From Fibrobacter sp. UWH4 (GTDB lineage: Bacteria; Fibrobacterota; Fibrobacteria; Fibrobacterales; Fibrobacteraceae): a DNA stretch of 64,000 nt. The DNA is taken from the NCBI RefSeq assembly GCF_900142475.1, contig NZ_FRAY01000001.1, positions 558,001 through 622,000 of the forward strand. Direction: 5' to 3'. The position numbers and the translations under genes were made by a program. Positions within the stretch are counted from its first letter, which is position 1; each line of letters starts with the position of its first letter. Shown one piece after another: positions 25,881 to 34,292 of this stretch. Below the pieces are notes generated by a model. That model worked only from the letters and a program-made list of their open reading frames with translations, searched no databases and was not told where the DNA came from.

Positions 25881-26657
25881 ATGCTTACAAAACGTCTTAT
25901 AGTCTGCCTCGACGTCCGTGACCGCAAGGTAACGAAGGGCGTCAAGTTCAAGGGCAATATCGACATCGGCGACCCTGTGGAAATGGGCGCTCGCTATAGC
26001 GACGACGGTGTTGACGAGCTCGTTTTCTACGATATTACGGCCAGTGCCGAAAATCGTCCCTGCGATATGGAAATGATCCGTCAGATTGCGCGCCGCGTGT
26101 TTATTCCTTTTGCGGTGGGTGGCGGAATCCGTAACCTCGACGATATGCACGAGGCTCTCCTGGCGGGTGCCGAAAAGGTAAGTGTGAATAGCCTCGCCGT
26201 GCTGCATCCCGAAATTATTGCCGAGGGCGCCAAGGCCTTCGGTCGTCAGTGCATTGTGCTTGGCATGGATGCGAAGTTCGTGGGAGTTTCCGAGAAATTT
26301 CCCAGCGGTTACGAAGTGTATATCCGCGGCGGTCGTCAGGCGATGGGCCTCGATGCGGTGCAGTGGGCGAAACGCGCCGAGGAACTCGGTGTCGGTGAAA
26401 TCTGCCTGAACTCGATCGATGCCGACGGCGTCAAGGGTGGCTATGAATTGAATATTACCGACCAGGTGTCGCGTGCGGTGCAGGTGCCGGTAATCGCGAG
26501 TGGCGGTGCGGGGACGCCGGACCATATCGTTGACCTTTTTGCTAAGACATCTGCGGATGCGGCCCTGGTGGCGTCGATGGTACATTTCGGCGATTACACG
26601 GTACCCGGAATCAAGGATGCCATGCGTCGTGCGGGAGTTCCCGTTCGCGAAAAGTAA
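25881..26657 (+). CDS. hisF: Imidazole glycerol phosphate synthase, cyclase subunit HisF
   Basis: 258 residues, the standard HisF length. TIM-barrel signatures include KRLIVCLDVRD (catalytic Asp near residue 11), FAVGGGIRNLDD, VLGMDAK (second catalytic Asp, about 131) and IASGGAG. HisF with HisH converts PRFAR and glutamine-derived ammonia to IGP and AICAR in histidine synthesis. No other his gene is in the window. It is tightly packed between thioredoxin and tldD. Confidence 0.93.
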   Translation: MLTKRLIVCLDVRDRKVTKGVKFKGNIDIGDPVEMGARYSDDGVDELVFYDITASAENRPCDMEMIRQIARRVFIPFAVGGGIRNLDDMHEALLAGAEKVSVNSLAVLHPEIIAEGAKAFGRQCIVLGMDAKFVGVSEKFPSGYEVYIRGGRQAMGLDAVQWAKRAEELGVGEICLNSIDADGVKGGYELNITDQVSRAVQVPVIASGGAGTPDHIVDLFAKTSADAALVASMVHFGDYTVPGIKDAMRRAGVPVREK

Positions 26658-26707
26658 TCTAGTGAAGCCGAGGGGCGTTTCGGATGTCGCTCGGCGGGAG
26701 TGTCTGA

Positions 26708-28090
26708 ATGAATCCTTCTGTCGCGGTAAAAATTTTCGAGGCGGGTAAGAGCGCCGGTGCGGATTTTGTCGAAATTTTTGAAGAAGAAACGCGTAGCTCG
26801 ACTTTGGGATTGAAGTCCAGCCATATCGAATCGGCGACTGCCGGAACCGAGTACGGTATCGGCATCCGTCTTTTGTATGGAACGGAAGTGCTTTACGGTT
26901 TTACGAGCGATGATTCCGAAGAAGCCCTGCTGAAATTGGTTCAGACGCTTGCCTTTGGCCGTATCGCGGGAAAACCGTCGATGCCGTTCGAGTTCGCTCC
27001 GCAGAAACGCGTTGCCGATTACAATGTTGCCGCCTTCAAGGATCCGCGGGTACTGGGACAGGCGGTCAAGCAGGATTTTCTGTTCCGAGCAGACAAGGCT
27101 GCCCGCGCCATTTCGGATAAAGTAGTCCAGGTCGGCGCTTCCGTCACGGATTCGTGTACGTCGATTATGCTGTTGAATAGCGAAGGTCTGAATTTGGTTT
27201 TCGACCGTGCCCGCCTTCGCGTGAACGTGACGGTGACTGCAAGTGACGGAACCGAAAGGCTTACGACGCACGAGGCTCCGGGAGCCCTGGGCGGTTACGA
27301 GCTGCTGGGAAATTATTCTCCCGAGGCGTTGGCAACGGAAAGTGCCGAACGTGTGCTCCGGATGCTTTCGGCCGGCTACATTCAGGGCGGACAGATGCCC
27401 GTGGTGATGGGTAATGGCTTTGGCGGTGTCATTTTCCACGAGGCGTGCGGACATCCGCTCGAGACGGAATCGGTCCGTCGCGGCGCAAGCCCCTTCTGCG
27501 GAAAAATCGGCGAGGCAATCGGGCAACCGTGCCTCACGGCAATCGATGACGGTACCCTGGACGGCGTATGGGGAAGCCTCAAGTGCGATGACGAAGGAAC
27601 TCCCACGCAACGTACGGTGCTGATCGAGAACGGCATCCTGAAAACTTACATGAGTGACCGCGTAGGCGCTGCCGAGGTGGGTATTGCCCGTACGGGTTCC
27701 GCCCGTCGCGAAAGCTACAAGTATGCGCCCGTCAGCCGCATGCGCAACACTTTTATTGCACCGGGTAAAGATTCGTTCGATTCGATGATCGCGAGTGTCG
27801 ACAACGGCCTGTACGCCGCCCGCATGGCGGGCGGTTCGGTGAACCCGGCGACGGGCGAGTTCAACTTTGCCGTCGACGAAGGTTATGTTATCCGTAACGG
27901 AAAAATCTGCGAACCGGTTCGCGGCGCAACTCTTATCGGAAAGGGCCACGAGATTATGCCTCGCATCAGCATGGTCGGTTCCGACTGGGAAGTGGCGGCC
28001 GGTGTCTGCGGCGCTTCTTCGGGACATGTCCCCGTGACAGTCGGCCAACCTACCATCAAGGTGGACCAGATTCTCGTCGGTGGCCGATAA
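26708..28090 (+). CDS. tldD: TldD metalloprotease
   Basis: 460 residues. The zinc-binding HEACGHPLE motif (HExxxH) lies near residue 242, with conserved GGVIFHEACG context and the later GGSVNPATGEF segment of TldD/PmbA proteins. TldD forms a protease with TldE (PmbA) that degrades unfolded peptides and processes some modified peptides. No tldE neighbour is present. GGGAG precedes the ATG. A bidirectional terminator follows. Confidence 0.88.
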   Translation: MNPSVAVKIFEAGKSAGADFVEIFEEETRSSTLGLKSSHIESATAGTEYGIGIRLLYGTEVLYGFTSDDSEEALLKLVQTLAFGRIAGKPSMPFEFAPQKRVADYNVAAFKDPRVLGQAVKQDFLFRADKAARAISDKVVQVGASVTDSCTSIMLLNSEGLNLVFDRARLRVNVTVTASDGTERLTTHEAPGALGGYELLGNYSPEALATESAERVLRMLSAGYIQGGQMPVVMGNGFGGVIFHEACGHPLETESVRRGASPFCGKIGEAIGQPCLTAIDDGTLDGVWGSLKCDDEGTPTQRTVLIENGILKTYMSDRVGAAEVGIARTGSARRESYKYAPVSRMRNTFIAPGKDSFDSMIASVDNGLYAARMAGGSVNPATGEFNFAVDEGYVIRNGKICEPVRGATLIGKGHEIMPRISMVGSDWEVAAGVCGASSGHVPVTVGQPTIKVDQILVGGR

Positions 28091-28099
28091 TCGTAGAAT

Positions 28100-28129
28100 A
28101 AAAAATGCCCGACTTAGTCGGGCACTTTT
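28100..28129. terminator. Bidirectional terminator between tldD and fabV
   Basis: Stem TGCCCGAC/GTCGGGCA with loop TTA, A-tract on the left and CTTTTA on the right. It serves convergent genes. Confidence 0.85.
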
Positions 28130-28145
28130 AATACACAGCGAAAGT

Positions 28146-29351
28146 TTAAATCGTTTCGACGCTCTTGACGTCGGCGCTGTAGTCGACGCCTTCGACATCG
28201 AATCCGTTCGTTGCCAAGAAGTCGTGGCGGTATCCTTCGAGGTCGCCCACCTGGGCGAAGTTTTCTTGGGTAATGGTCGCCATACGCTTGTTCACTTCTT
28301 CCTGTACCTTCGGGTCCAGTTCCCAGTCGTCAATGCGGATCAGGTGATTTTCGTCGGTCGGTACGGCCTTGCCCGTGTACAGGCGTTCGCTCATTAGGCG
28401 CTCCATCTGCTCGATGCAACCTTCATGTGAGCCCTGTTCCTTCATCACCTTGAAGAGTACCGAGAGGTACAGCGGGATAATGGGAATCACGGCACTGGAA
28501 CGCGTCACCAGTCCCTTGTTCACGGAAACATAGGCTTCACCCTTCAGGTCTTTTTGCAGCGAGGAATTCAGTTCGCGGGCGGTCGCTTCGAGATGCTTCT
28601 TGGCTCCGCCAATCGTTCCGTCGCGGTAGATGGCGTGGGAAAGCTTCGGGCCGATGTAGGAGTAGGCTACGGTCTTTACGCCTTCGGCAAGCACGCCTGC
28701 GGCCTTCAGCTGGTTTACCCAGAGAGCCCAGTCTTCGCCGCCCATCACTTTCACGGTATTTGCGGCTTCTTCTTCGGTGGCGGGTTCTGCGCTGATGGTG
28801 CTGATTTTGCCCGTCATGCAGTCGATGGTGGCTCCCGAGAAGGTTTCCCCGATCGGTTTCAGCACGCTGCGGTAAAGGGTGCCGTTGTCCGGATCTACGC
28901 GCACGCTCGAGGCCACGCTGTATACCAGCAGGTCAACCTTGCGGCCCATTTTGTTCAAGGTGTCGATGACGTTCTGGCGCATTTCGTGCGAAAAGGCGTC
29001 TCCGTTGAAGGTGACGGATTCAAGGCCTGCTTCTTTTGCAAATTTGTCGAAGGCCATATTGTTGTACCAGCCCGGTGTTCCCGTTTTCTGGCGAGGTTCG
29101 TCAGTGCCTTCTTTTTCGAAAGATACGCCGATGGTGGCGGCGCCGTATCCGAAGGCGGCGGTAATGCGGCTGGCAAGCCCGTAGCCGGTGGAGCAACCCA
29201 AAACGAGGACCGTTTTCGGAGTGTCCTTGGGTTCGCCGCGCTCGGCCATTTTCTTCTGCACGTAAGCGATCTGGCGCTTTACATCCATAGCGCAGCCCTG
29301 CGGGTGGGCGTTGACGCACATATTGCTACGGATCATCGGTTCAATAACCAT
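28146..29351 (-). CDS. fabV: Trans-2-enoyl-ACP/CoA reductase FabV
   Basis: 401 residues, the usual FabV length. Conserved features: the N-terminal IEPMIRSNMCVNAHP, the Rossmann motif VLGCSTGYGLASRI, the active-site spacing Y-x8-K in YRDGTIGGAK, and the FAQVGDLEGYRHDFLATNGF C-terminus. FabV reduces the trans-2 double bond of enoyl thioesters with NADH in fatty acid synthesis or CoA-linked butyrate-type pathways. A good promoter lies upstream at 29416-29444. Confidence 0.93.
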   Translation of the reverse strand: MVIEPMIRSNMCVNAHPQGCAMDVKRQIAYVQKKMAERGEPKDTPKTVLVLGCSTGYGLASRITAAFGYGAATIGVSFEKEGTDEPRQKTGTPGWYNNMAFDKFAKEAGLESVTFNGDAFSHEMRQNVIDTLNKMGRKVDLLVYSVASSVRVDPDNGTLYRSVLKPIGETFSGATIDCMTGKISTISAEPATEEEAANTVKVMGGEDWALWVNQLKAAGVLAEGVKTVAYSYIGPKLSHAIYRDGTIGGAKKHLEATARELNSSLQKDLKGEAYVSVNKGLVTRSSAVIPIIPLYLSVLFKVMKEQGSHEGCIEQMERLMSERLYTGKAVPTDENHLIRIDDWELDPKVQEEVNKRMATITQENFAQVGDLEGYRHDFLATNGFDVEGVDYSADVKSVETI

Positions 29352-29415
29352 AAATTCCTTCTTCCTTTATCTTTTCTTTACAAACCGCGCCAAACTTAGA
29401 AAATAAGGGGGGTGT

Positions 29416-29444
29416 TTTGTACCCTTTTGGAGCCTTTTTGTCAA
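29416..29444 (-). promoter_or_regulatory. Promoter of fabV
   Basis: On the minus strand: TTGACA (29444-29439), 17-base spacer, TACAAA (29421-29416). Predicted start about 55-60 bases before the fabV ATG. Confidence 0.6.
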
Positions 29445-29513
29445 AATCCGTAAGAAAAAAGTAATTTTATAAGATTTTTAACAATTCGGGACGGATATAA
29501 AGTTAATTCGTCG

Positions 29514-30704
29514 TCATCTCTGTTGGGCGGATTCTGTAAAACCGAATTTCTGGCGAGCCCAAGCTTCCATATAGGGCAGAATTTCCTTGTAAGGTACCAC
29601 AATCATCACGCTACCGTGGGAATGCCAGCCGATTTCGAAAGAGTAGCCATCAAAACCGATACCGTCCTTCAAAAAAGAAGGTTCTAGCTTGAAATCCATG
29701 CCGATGGCATTGGGACGTGCATCGTATTTTTCCGCATATTTGCGAAGAAGCGATACAATCTTTTCCTTTTCTTCTGGATTGAATATTGTGGAATCAACCT
29801 GCGACCCGTCTTTCTTCGAGAAGGTCCGATGATACTCGTAATTGTATCCTCCGGCAGCACCGGCATTGTACCCGGCGTTCGAAATATAATAAGTCGTCCA
29901 CAGCTGTGAATTGAACGCGATATCTATACTGTCCTGTCGTTCGTAATGGAGGGTGGCGGCGACTTCCGTATGGGTGCTGTCATAGTACCAGTCATTGGGA
30001 TAATTCCTGAGTTCGGACTCAATGAGCCTCTTGTATTCTTCCACCTGACGGTAAAGGGCTCTTTTATGAATTTTTTCTAAATGTCTGGCATCAAGGACCG
30101 TGTCGGCATCGGTCAAGTCCTCTCCCAACAATCCCTTGATGATTTTCCAGTGGACCCATTTAGGATAAACCTGGAACCTCGGCAACTCCCAGTGCAAGGA
30201 TACCATGTAAAACCTGCTGCTGTCGCGTTCCGTTCCATAATTGGAGAATTCCATACAGCCTTTCTCTTTTGTGGGGTCGCATTCAATCAATTCGTCGTCA
30301 TGTAAGGCGATCTCCGCCTTGACCCGCTCCAGATCGCTTTTTCCAATCAGGCTGTATTCAAATTTCATGTCGTCAAGCATGGAATAGACTTTATCCACCT
30401 TCTCTTCCAGAACGGACATGTCCTTGCAATCTAAAGCCTGCGATGCAACTGCCGTCTCCTTTTTGGGGGCTGTGGCAGCAAGTGAGCAAACAACTACCGC
30501 GACAACTACCGCGGCAAGGTATGCCGCCGACAAAATCGAACTCACGATTTTCTTTGCCCTGGAGCCTGTCGGGCTCGGCCTGTTCATAATAGCGAGCACG
30601 AACGCCACCACGGCAAGCGGAAGCAAGAACAGGGACATTCCTCCCCGCGATACAAGGCCAACGAAAAAACCGGCCAAGATAAAAAGTATTTCAAAAATTG
30701 CCAT
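29514..30704 (-). CDS. Unrecognised membrane-anchored protein sharing its N-terminus with the GGDEF protein
   Basis: 396 residues. GGAG precedes the ATG. Three hydrophobic stretches lie in the first 80 residues; the first 45 (FEILFILAGFFVGL...VVAFVLAIMNRP) closely match the first 45 of the diguanylate cyclase at 15552. The remainder (about 95-396) is soluble and charged, predicted outside or inside the membrane without a known motif. No domain was recognised. It is the last gene of the minus-strand accessory run. Confidence 0.6.
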   Translation of the reverse strand: MAIFEILFILAGFFVGLVSRGGMSLFLLPLAVVAFVLAIMNRPSPTGSRAKKIVSSILSAAYLAAVVVAVVVCSLAATAPKKETAVASQALDCKDMSVLEEKVDKVYSMLDDMKFEYSLIGKSDLERVKAEIALHDDELIECDPTKEKGCMEFSNYGTERDSSRFYMVSLHWELPRFQVYPKWVHWKIIKGLLGEDLTDADTVLDARHLEKIHKRALYRQVEEYKRLIESELRNYPNDWYYDSTHTEVAATLHYERQDSIDIAFNSQLWTTYYISNAGYNAGAAGGYNYEYHRTFSKKDGSQVDSTIFNPEEKEKIVSLLRKYAEKYDARPNAIGMDFKLEPSFLKDGIGFDGYSFEIGWHSHGSVMIVVPYKEILPYMEAWARQKFGFTESAQQR

Positions 30705-30793
30705 ATTTTACTCCATAGTAGTGAAGAGAATTGCACCGAAAAAACTAGATGCACCTATTTATATCATCCACAAGAGCAAATTGACACAAGCCG

Positions 30794-31237
30794 TCAATCA
30801 TAGCCTTCTTCCCAATCAATGGATTGGGCACGCAATTCTCCTTCCCATAATAAGTATTCTATAGTTATAGCATACATCTTCCGACCAATTTTTTTTCTAT
30901 AGTGGCAAATACCCCCATCTTGCATACAATCTTCACTCCCAAGACGTGCGTCCAAACACACATCAAAACAAGTTCCTTTATTTGACATACCCAATTTTTT
31001 TTCAATGTCACTTTGCTTCATAAGGCAATCTGGCACACACTCTTCGAACGCTTCTGTTTGATTCTTTAAATTTTCCAAATCTTTCAGCGTAAAACTGTCT
31101 GCTACAACATCAGGACCATCTGCTACAACATGAGCGTTGCCTGCCGCAACATGAACGACAAGTTCTATAATTAGGGTTATCAACAAAACCACGAAGATGC
31201 CGATGGCCACATAAATCCCTTTTTGTTTTTCAGTCAT
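30794..31237 (-). CDS. Small membrane-anchored cysteine-rich protein, unknown
   Basis: 147 residues from the ATG at 31237, with AAGGA upstream; an earlier TTG is less likely. One N-terminal membrane helix (VAIGIFVVLLITLIIELVV, about 7-25). The outer part has seven cysteines (ECVPDC, CFDVC, EDCMQDGGIC), suggesting disulfide bonds in the periplasm. No family recognised. Confidence 0.55.
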   Translation of the reverse strand: MTEKQKGIYVAIGIFVVLLITLIIELVVHVAAGNAHVVADGPDVVADSFTLKDLENLKNQTEAFEECVPDCLMKQSDIEKKLGMSNKGTCFDVCLDARLGSEDCMQDGGICHYRKKIGRKMYAITIEYLLWEGELRAQSIDWEEGYD

Positions 31238-31260
31238 CACTTTTGTCCTTGTCAAAGCCG

Positions 31261-31914
31261 TTAATTTTTTCTCGCCTTTTGGATTTTCAAATAGGCTTCT
31301 TTAATTTTTTTTAGTCTCTCCTTTGCAGCATCAACAATCCATTCAGGAGAATCTTTAGGTAATTTATCCGGGTGGCTCTCTTTCATTTTCGTGAAATATG
31401 CACAATCCACTTCATCATCCGAAGCGTCTTGCTCACATCCTAAAATTTCAAACGCCCACTTTAAATCATCGTCAAATTGGAAATTTTTCTCATATTCATC
31501 ATAATTTCCCGGTTTCTTTTCCGAGTCATCAGAACGAGAGCTTTCGGAATTTACCCGCTCAAATGCTTTGGGGTCAGGGCCATATTTGTTTTCTCTTGAC
31601 TCAGAATCCGCGAAACAAAGTTTGAAACCAATATAAAAATTTACGAAGGGAACCAGCAAAAGCCACCAATACCAGCCACTTAAACCTATATCATGAGCTC
31701 TACGCACTGTAATTGCGATTCCTGGGCAACATATAGCTAGCCCGTAAACATTCGCAAGATATGAAGATATTCCATGGTAAATGAGTAGCATGTCGACTGC
31801 TAATAGAATGATTAGAAATAAAGTAGCAAATAAGCTATACATCCAATATTCTTTTCTAGTCGCCCTCCCGTTTCCATTTGCATAATTTGCTAAAGCTTTT
31901 AAAAAATAGTCCAT
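31261..31914 (-). CDS. DUF805 membrane protein with C-terminal J-domain
   Basis: 217 residues. The N-terminal 115 residues fit DUF805: YFLKALANYANGNGRATRKEYW, then four helices with RRAHDIGLSGWYW before the third. The C-terminal 70 residues (DLKWAFEILGCEQDASDDEV...) fit a DnaJ J-domain, including the diagnostic HPD within SHPDKLP near residue 185. J-domains recruit and stimulate DnaK. This would place a DnaK-recruiting site at the cytoplasmic membrane. AAGGA precedes the ATG. Confidence 0.8.
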   Translation of the reverse strand: MDYFLKALANYANGNGRATRKEYWMYSLFATLFLIILLAVDMLLIYHGISSYLANVYGLAICCPGIAITVRRAHDIGLSGWYWWLLLVPFVNFYIGFKLCFADSESRENKYGPDPKAFERVNSESSRSDDSEKKPGNYDEYEKNFQFDDDLKWAFEILGCEQDASDDEVDCAYFTKMKESHPDKLPKDSPEWIVDAAKERLKKIKEAYLKIQKARKN

Positions 31915-31934
31915 AAGATTTTTCCTTTAATTTG

Positions 31935-33188
31935 TCAATTATCACCTAAATCCAAATCGGCGAACGGGTCTCTCACTCCTGTATCCAAATCGGCGGACCG
32001 TTTTTTTGAAAGGCACACTGTATCTTCATCTGTAAATAAATGCTCTAAATCTAAATTGTCCAAGCTGAAGGCTGATGTTACTGTATTTTCAAAGATACGC
32101 TCCAGATTTTGTCGTGCAGGCTCAAAACCCTGTGCTGCCGCCTTTTGGTACCATTCAATGGCCTTGTCAGGATCCTGTTTCATATGTTCATAGGCTCTGC
32201 CCAATTCATTCTGAGCCTCAGCGAAGCCTTGCTTGGCAGATTTTTCCGTCCATTCAAAAGCCTTTTCTAAATTCTGCTCCACACCCTCACCCCTTAAATA
32301 CAAACAAGCAAGATAGAACTGGGCCGGTGCATCACCAATATTGGCTGCACTTGAATAATAATGGAACGCCTTGTTGAAATCTTTTCGTATTCCATATTCT
32401 TCAACCCCACTATAATACATGGTTCCCAAACGAACCATTGCGTCTACGTCACCTTGATCCGCAGCCTTTCTGTACCAATGTTCCGCTTGTACATAATCCC
32501 GAGTTACTCCCAAGCCTTTTGCATACATAGACCCAAGTGCGCTTTGAGCTTCCGCATCATCAGCTCCTGCTGCTCGGGTCAAATAACGAAGAGCATCGTC
32601 ATAATTCTGCCGAACCCCATCTCCTTCCAGATACATAAGCCCTAACCGTCCCTCAATATTAGCATACCAAGTTTCCCATCCTCGAGGAACGGGACTAATA
32701 TCAAGCGCCCTTTTCCATAATTTTGCAGCTTCCGAACGATCCTTTGGCACAACATTTCCGTCATAATACATAAATCCCAAAGAAATTAAACCACAGCCAT
32801 TGAATTGATTTGCAGCCATCCTGTACCAGTGTTCCGCTTTTTCAAGATCCTGGGAAACTCCCAAGCCTTCTGCGTACATATCCCCAAGTAAGCATTGAGC
32901 ATCTGCAAGCCCCTTTTCGGCGATGGGCACAAAGGCATCATAGGCTTCGCCATATTCCTTCTTTTCCAGCAAGCATAAGCCTTTATTGAATTCAGCAGCC
33001 CGGTTTCCCAGCGCAGAGGCAATGCTGCTAACGAGGGAACTGTTGTGCGAATAATTGCATTCATAGTCAAGGCCGACTATTTTATCGGATGTTCTCAAGA
33101 CAACTGCGGCGGTAACCACTGCGATAAAAAATAGAACCGCCGCCCCCCCCAAGATCAGAGGCACTATAAATCTGTTCCTATTGTTCAT
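31935..33188 (-). CDS. Sel1-repeat protein, membrane-anchored
   Basis: 417 residues. One N-terminal membrane helix (about 8-31). About eight Sel1-like repeats follow, each with the pattern A-x2-LG-x-MY-x-G-GV-x(7)-A-x2-WY-x-KAA (for example SALGSMYAKGLGVTRDYVQA). Sel1 repeats are alpha-solenoids for protein binding, often in envelope or regulatory proteins. A short Asp-rich C-terminus contains twice a D-x-x-D(P/A)FADLDLG-like element. AAGGAG precedes the ATG. Confidence 0.82.
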   Translation of the reverse strand: MNNRNRFIVPLILGGAAVLFFIAVVTAAVVLRTSDKIVGLDYECNYSHNSSLVSSIASALGNRAAEFNKGLCLLEKKEYGEAYDAFVPIAEKGLADAQCLLGDMYAEGLGVSQDLEKAEHWYRMAANQFNGCGLISLGFMYYDGNVVPKDRSEAAKLWKRALDISPVPRGWETWYANIEGRLGLMYLEGDGVRQNYDDALRYLTRAAGADDAEAQSALGSMYAKGLGVTRDYVQAEHWYRKAADQGDVDAMVRLGTMYYSGVEEYGIRKDFNKAFHYYSSAANIGDAPAQFYLACLYLRGEGVEQNLEKAFEWTEKSAKQGFAEAQNELGRAYEHMKQDPDKAIEWYQKAAAQGFEPARQNLERIFENTVTSAFSLDNLDLEHLFTDEDTVCLSKKRSADLDTGVRDPFADLDLGDN

Positions 33189-33262
33189 TTGTCAAACTCC
33201 TTATTGAAATAAAAGGCACCACATCGCGCCAACCACAAGGCCTTAGGGGCAACCGCCGGCAT

Positions 33263-33539
33263 CTACGGAACCAGCCTGATTGGGCAATTGTCAACACCAT
33301 CGCGGACAGCGTCATATTTATCATTCACTCCATTTTGGCTTACCCAAGGGCAGCATATTCCGTCCCCATCGGGGTCCGGATCTTTGGCGGATGAGTCTTC
33401 AGCTTTTTCGTCAGACACATTTGTTTGGAGTTCATTGGGGGCCAAATTTTTAGCAGATGTGTCTTCAGCCTTTTTACCGCACGACATACCAAGAACCGCC
33501 CAAACGACCAGTCCCGTCAAGAATAATATCTTTTTTCAT
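33263..33539 (-). pseudogene. Small lipoprotein gene with one-base frameshift in the signal peptide
   Basis: The ATG at 33539 has a strong GAGGT upstream, but its own frame ends after 21 codons. One base after an A6 tract must be removed for it to run into the downstream frame; the joined product would begin MKKILFLTGLVVWAVLGMSC, a textbook lipoprotein signal with lipobox LGMSC, and continue to 33263. The mature part is Asp/Lys-rich with a calcium-loop-like DPDPDGDGI and two cysteines. It is either a recent frameshift, a phase-variable tract, slippage or a sequence error. Confidence 0.65.
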
Positions 33540-33570
33540 CTTTACCTCACAAAAAAATTGGTTTCATTTA

Positions 33571-34269
33571 TTACTTTTCCTCCCAGTAGTTTTCCCAAAC
33601 TTCTTCAAGCAGCTTCTTGAGCTCTGCTTCACGCTGCCGTTCCTCCTCACTAAGATTACTATCGTTGTATGGCTGATCTATGGTCAACACAATCCGCACA
33701 AAAGGATTTTCTGTGTACAGCCATCTCAGCGGGAATTTCATAACATATCCTTCGTGTGTTTTTGCAACCTTTAATCGCCTTGTTTCCCCTGTTGCTCGTT
33801 GCAAAGTAGCGTTTCTCACTACTGGAGGTGTTCCTACTTTTGGTATAACTAAACTGTATGTATATTCATCTGATGTCAAGGCTAGTTTAACATCTTCGTC
33901 GTATTCCGTACCGAAGTCCAAAGGAATGATCATCTGGTCTCCGTATACTTTGGGAAGAAGTTTTCTTGCTTTGTATGGGCTTGTGTTTGTGATTTTAAAA
34001 ACACTCCTCATTACATATTCTTTTTTGGTGGAATAATGCTCGAATATAACGGGTTCTCCCATACTTGAACGCAATGTTTTTTCGGCATCGCTCATAAAAT
34101 CGCCACCATCGTCATGGTTTTTGGCATCCACAATTATTTTTGATATATACCAGTCAAAACCCACATAGTATTCACCATCATTTACTGAAACATAGTGAAC
34201 TACTCTTATACATGAGCACAAAAGCAGAGATATCATTACAAGGGCTAGATACGTACAGATTTTCTTCAT
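33571..34269 (-). CDS. Predicted lipoprotein, unknown
   Basis: 232 residues. Lipoprotein signal ending in LLLCSC, so the Cys near residue 20 is the lipidation site. The body is beta-rich with no motif recognised; the C-terminal 30 residues form a charged helix (EEERQREAELKKLLEEVWEN). No clear Shine-Dalgarno. It sits 23 bases after the TSP3-like gene. Confidence 0.6.
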   Translation of the reverse strand: MKKICTYLALVMISLLLCSCIRVVHYVSVNDGEYYVGFDWYISKIIVDAKNHDDGGDFMSDAEKTLRSSMGEPVIFEHYSTKKEYVMRSVFKITNTSPYKARKLLPKVYGDQMIIPLDFGTEYDEDVKLALTSDEYTYSLVIPKVGTPPVVRNATLQRATGETRRLKVAKTHEGYVMKFPLRWLYTENPFVRIVLTIDQPYNDSNLSEEERQREAELKKLLEEVWENYWEEK

Positions 34270-34292
34270 ATGGCAGATTCAATGATTATCAT

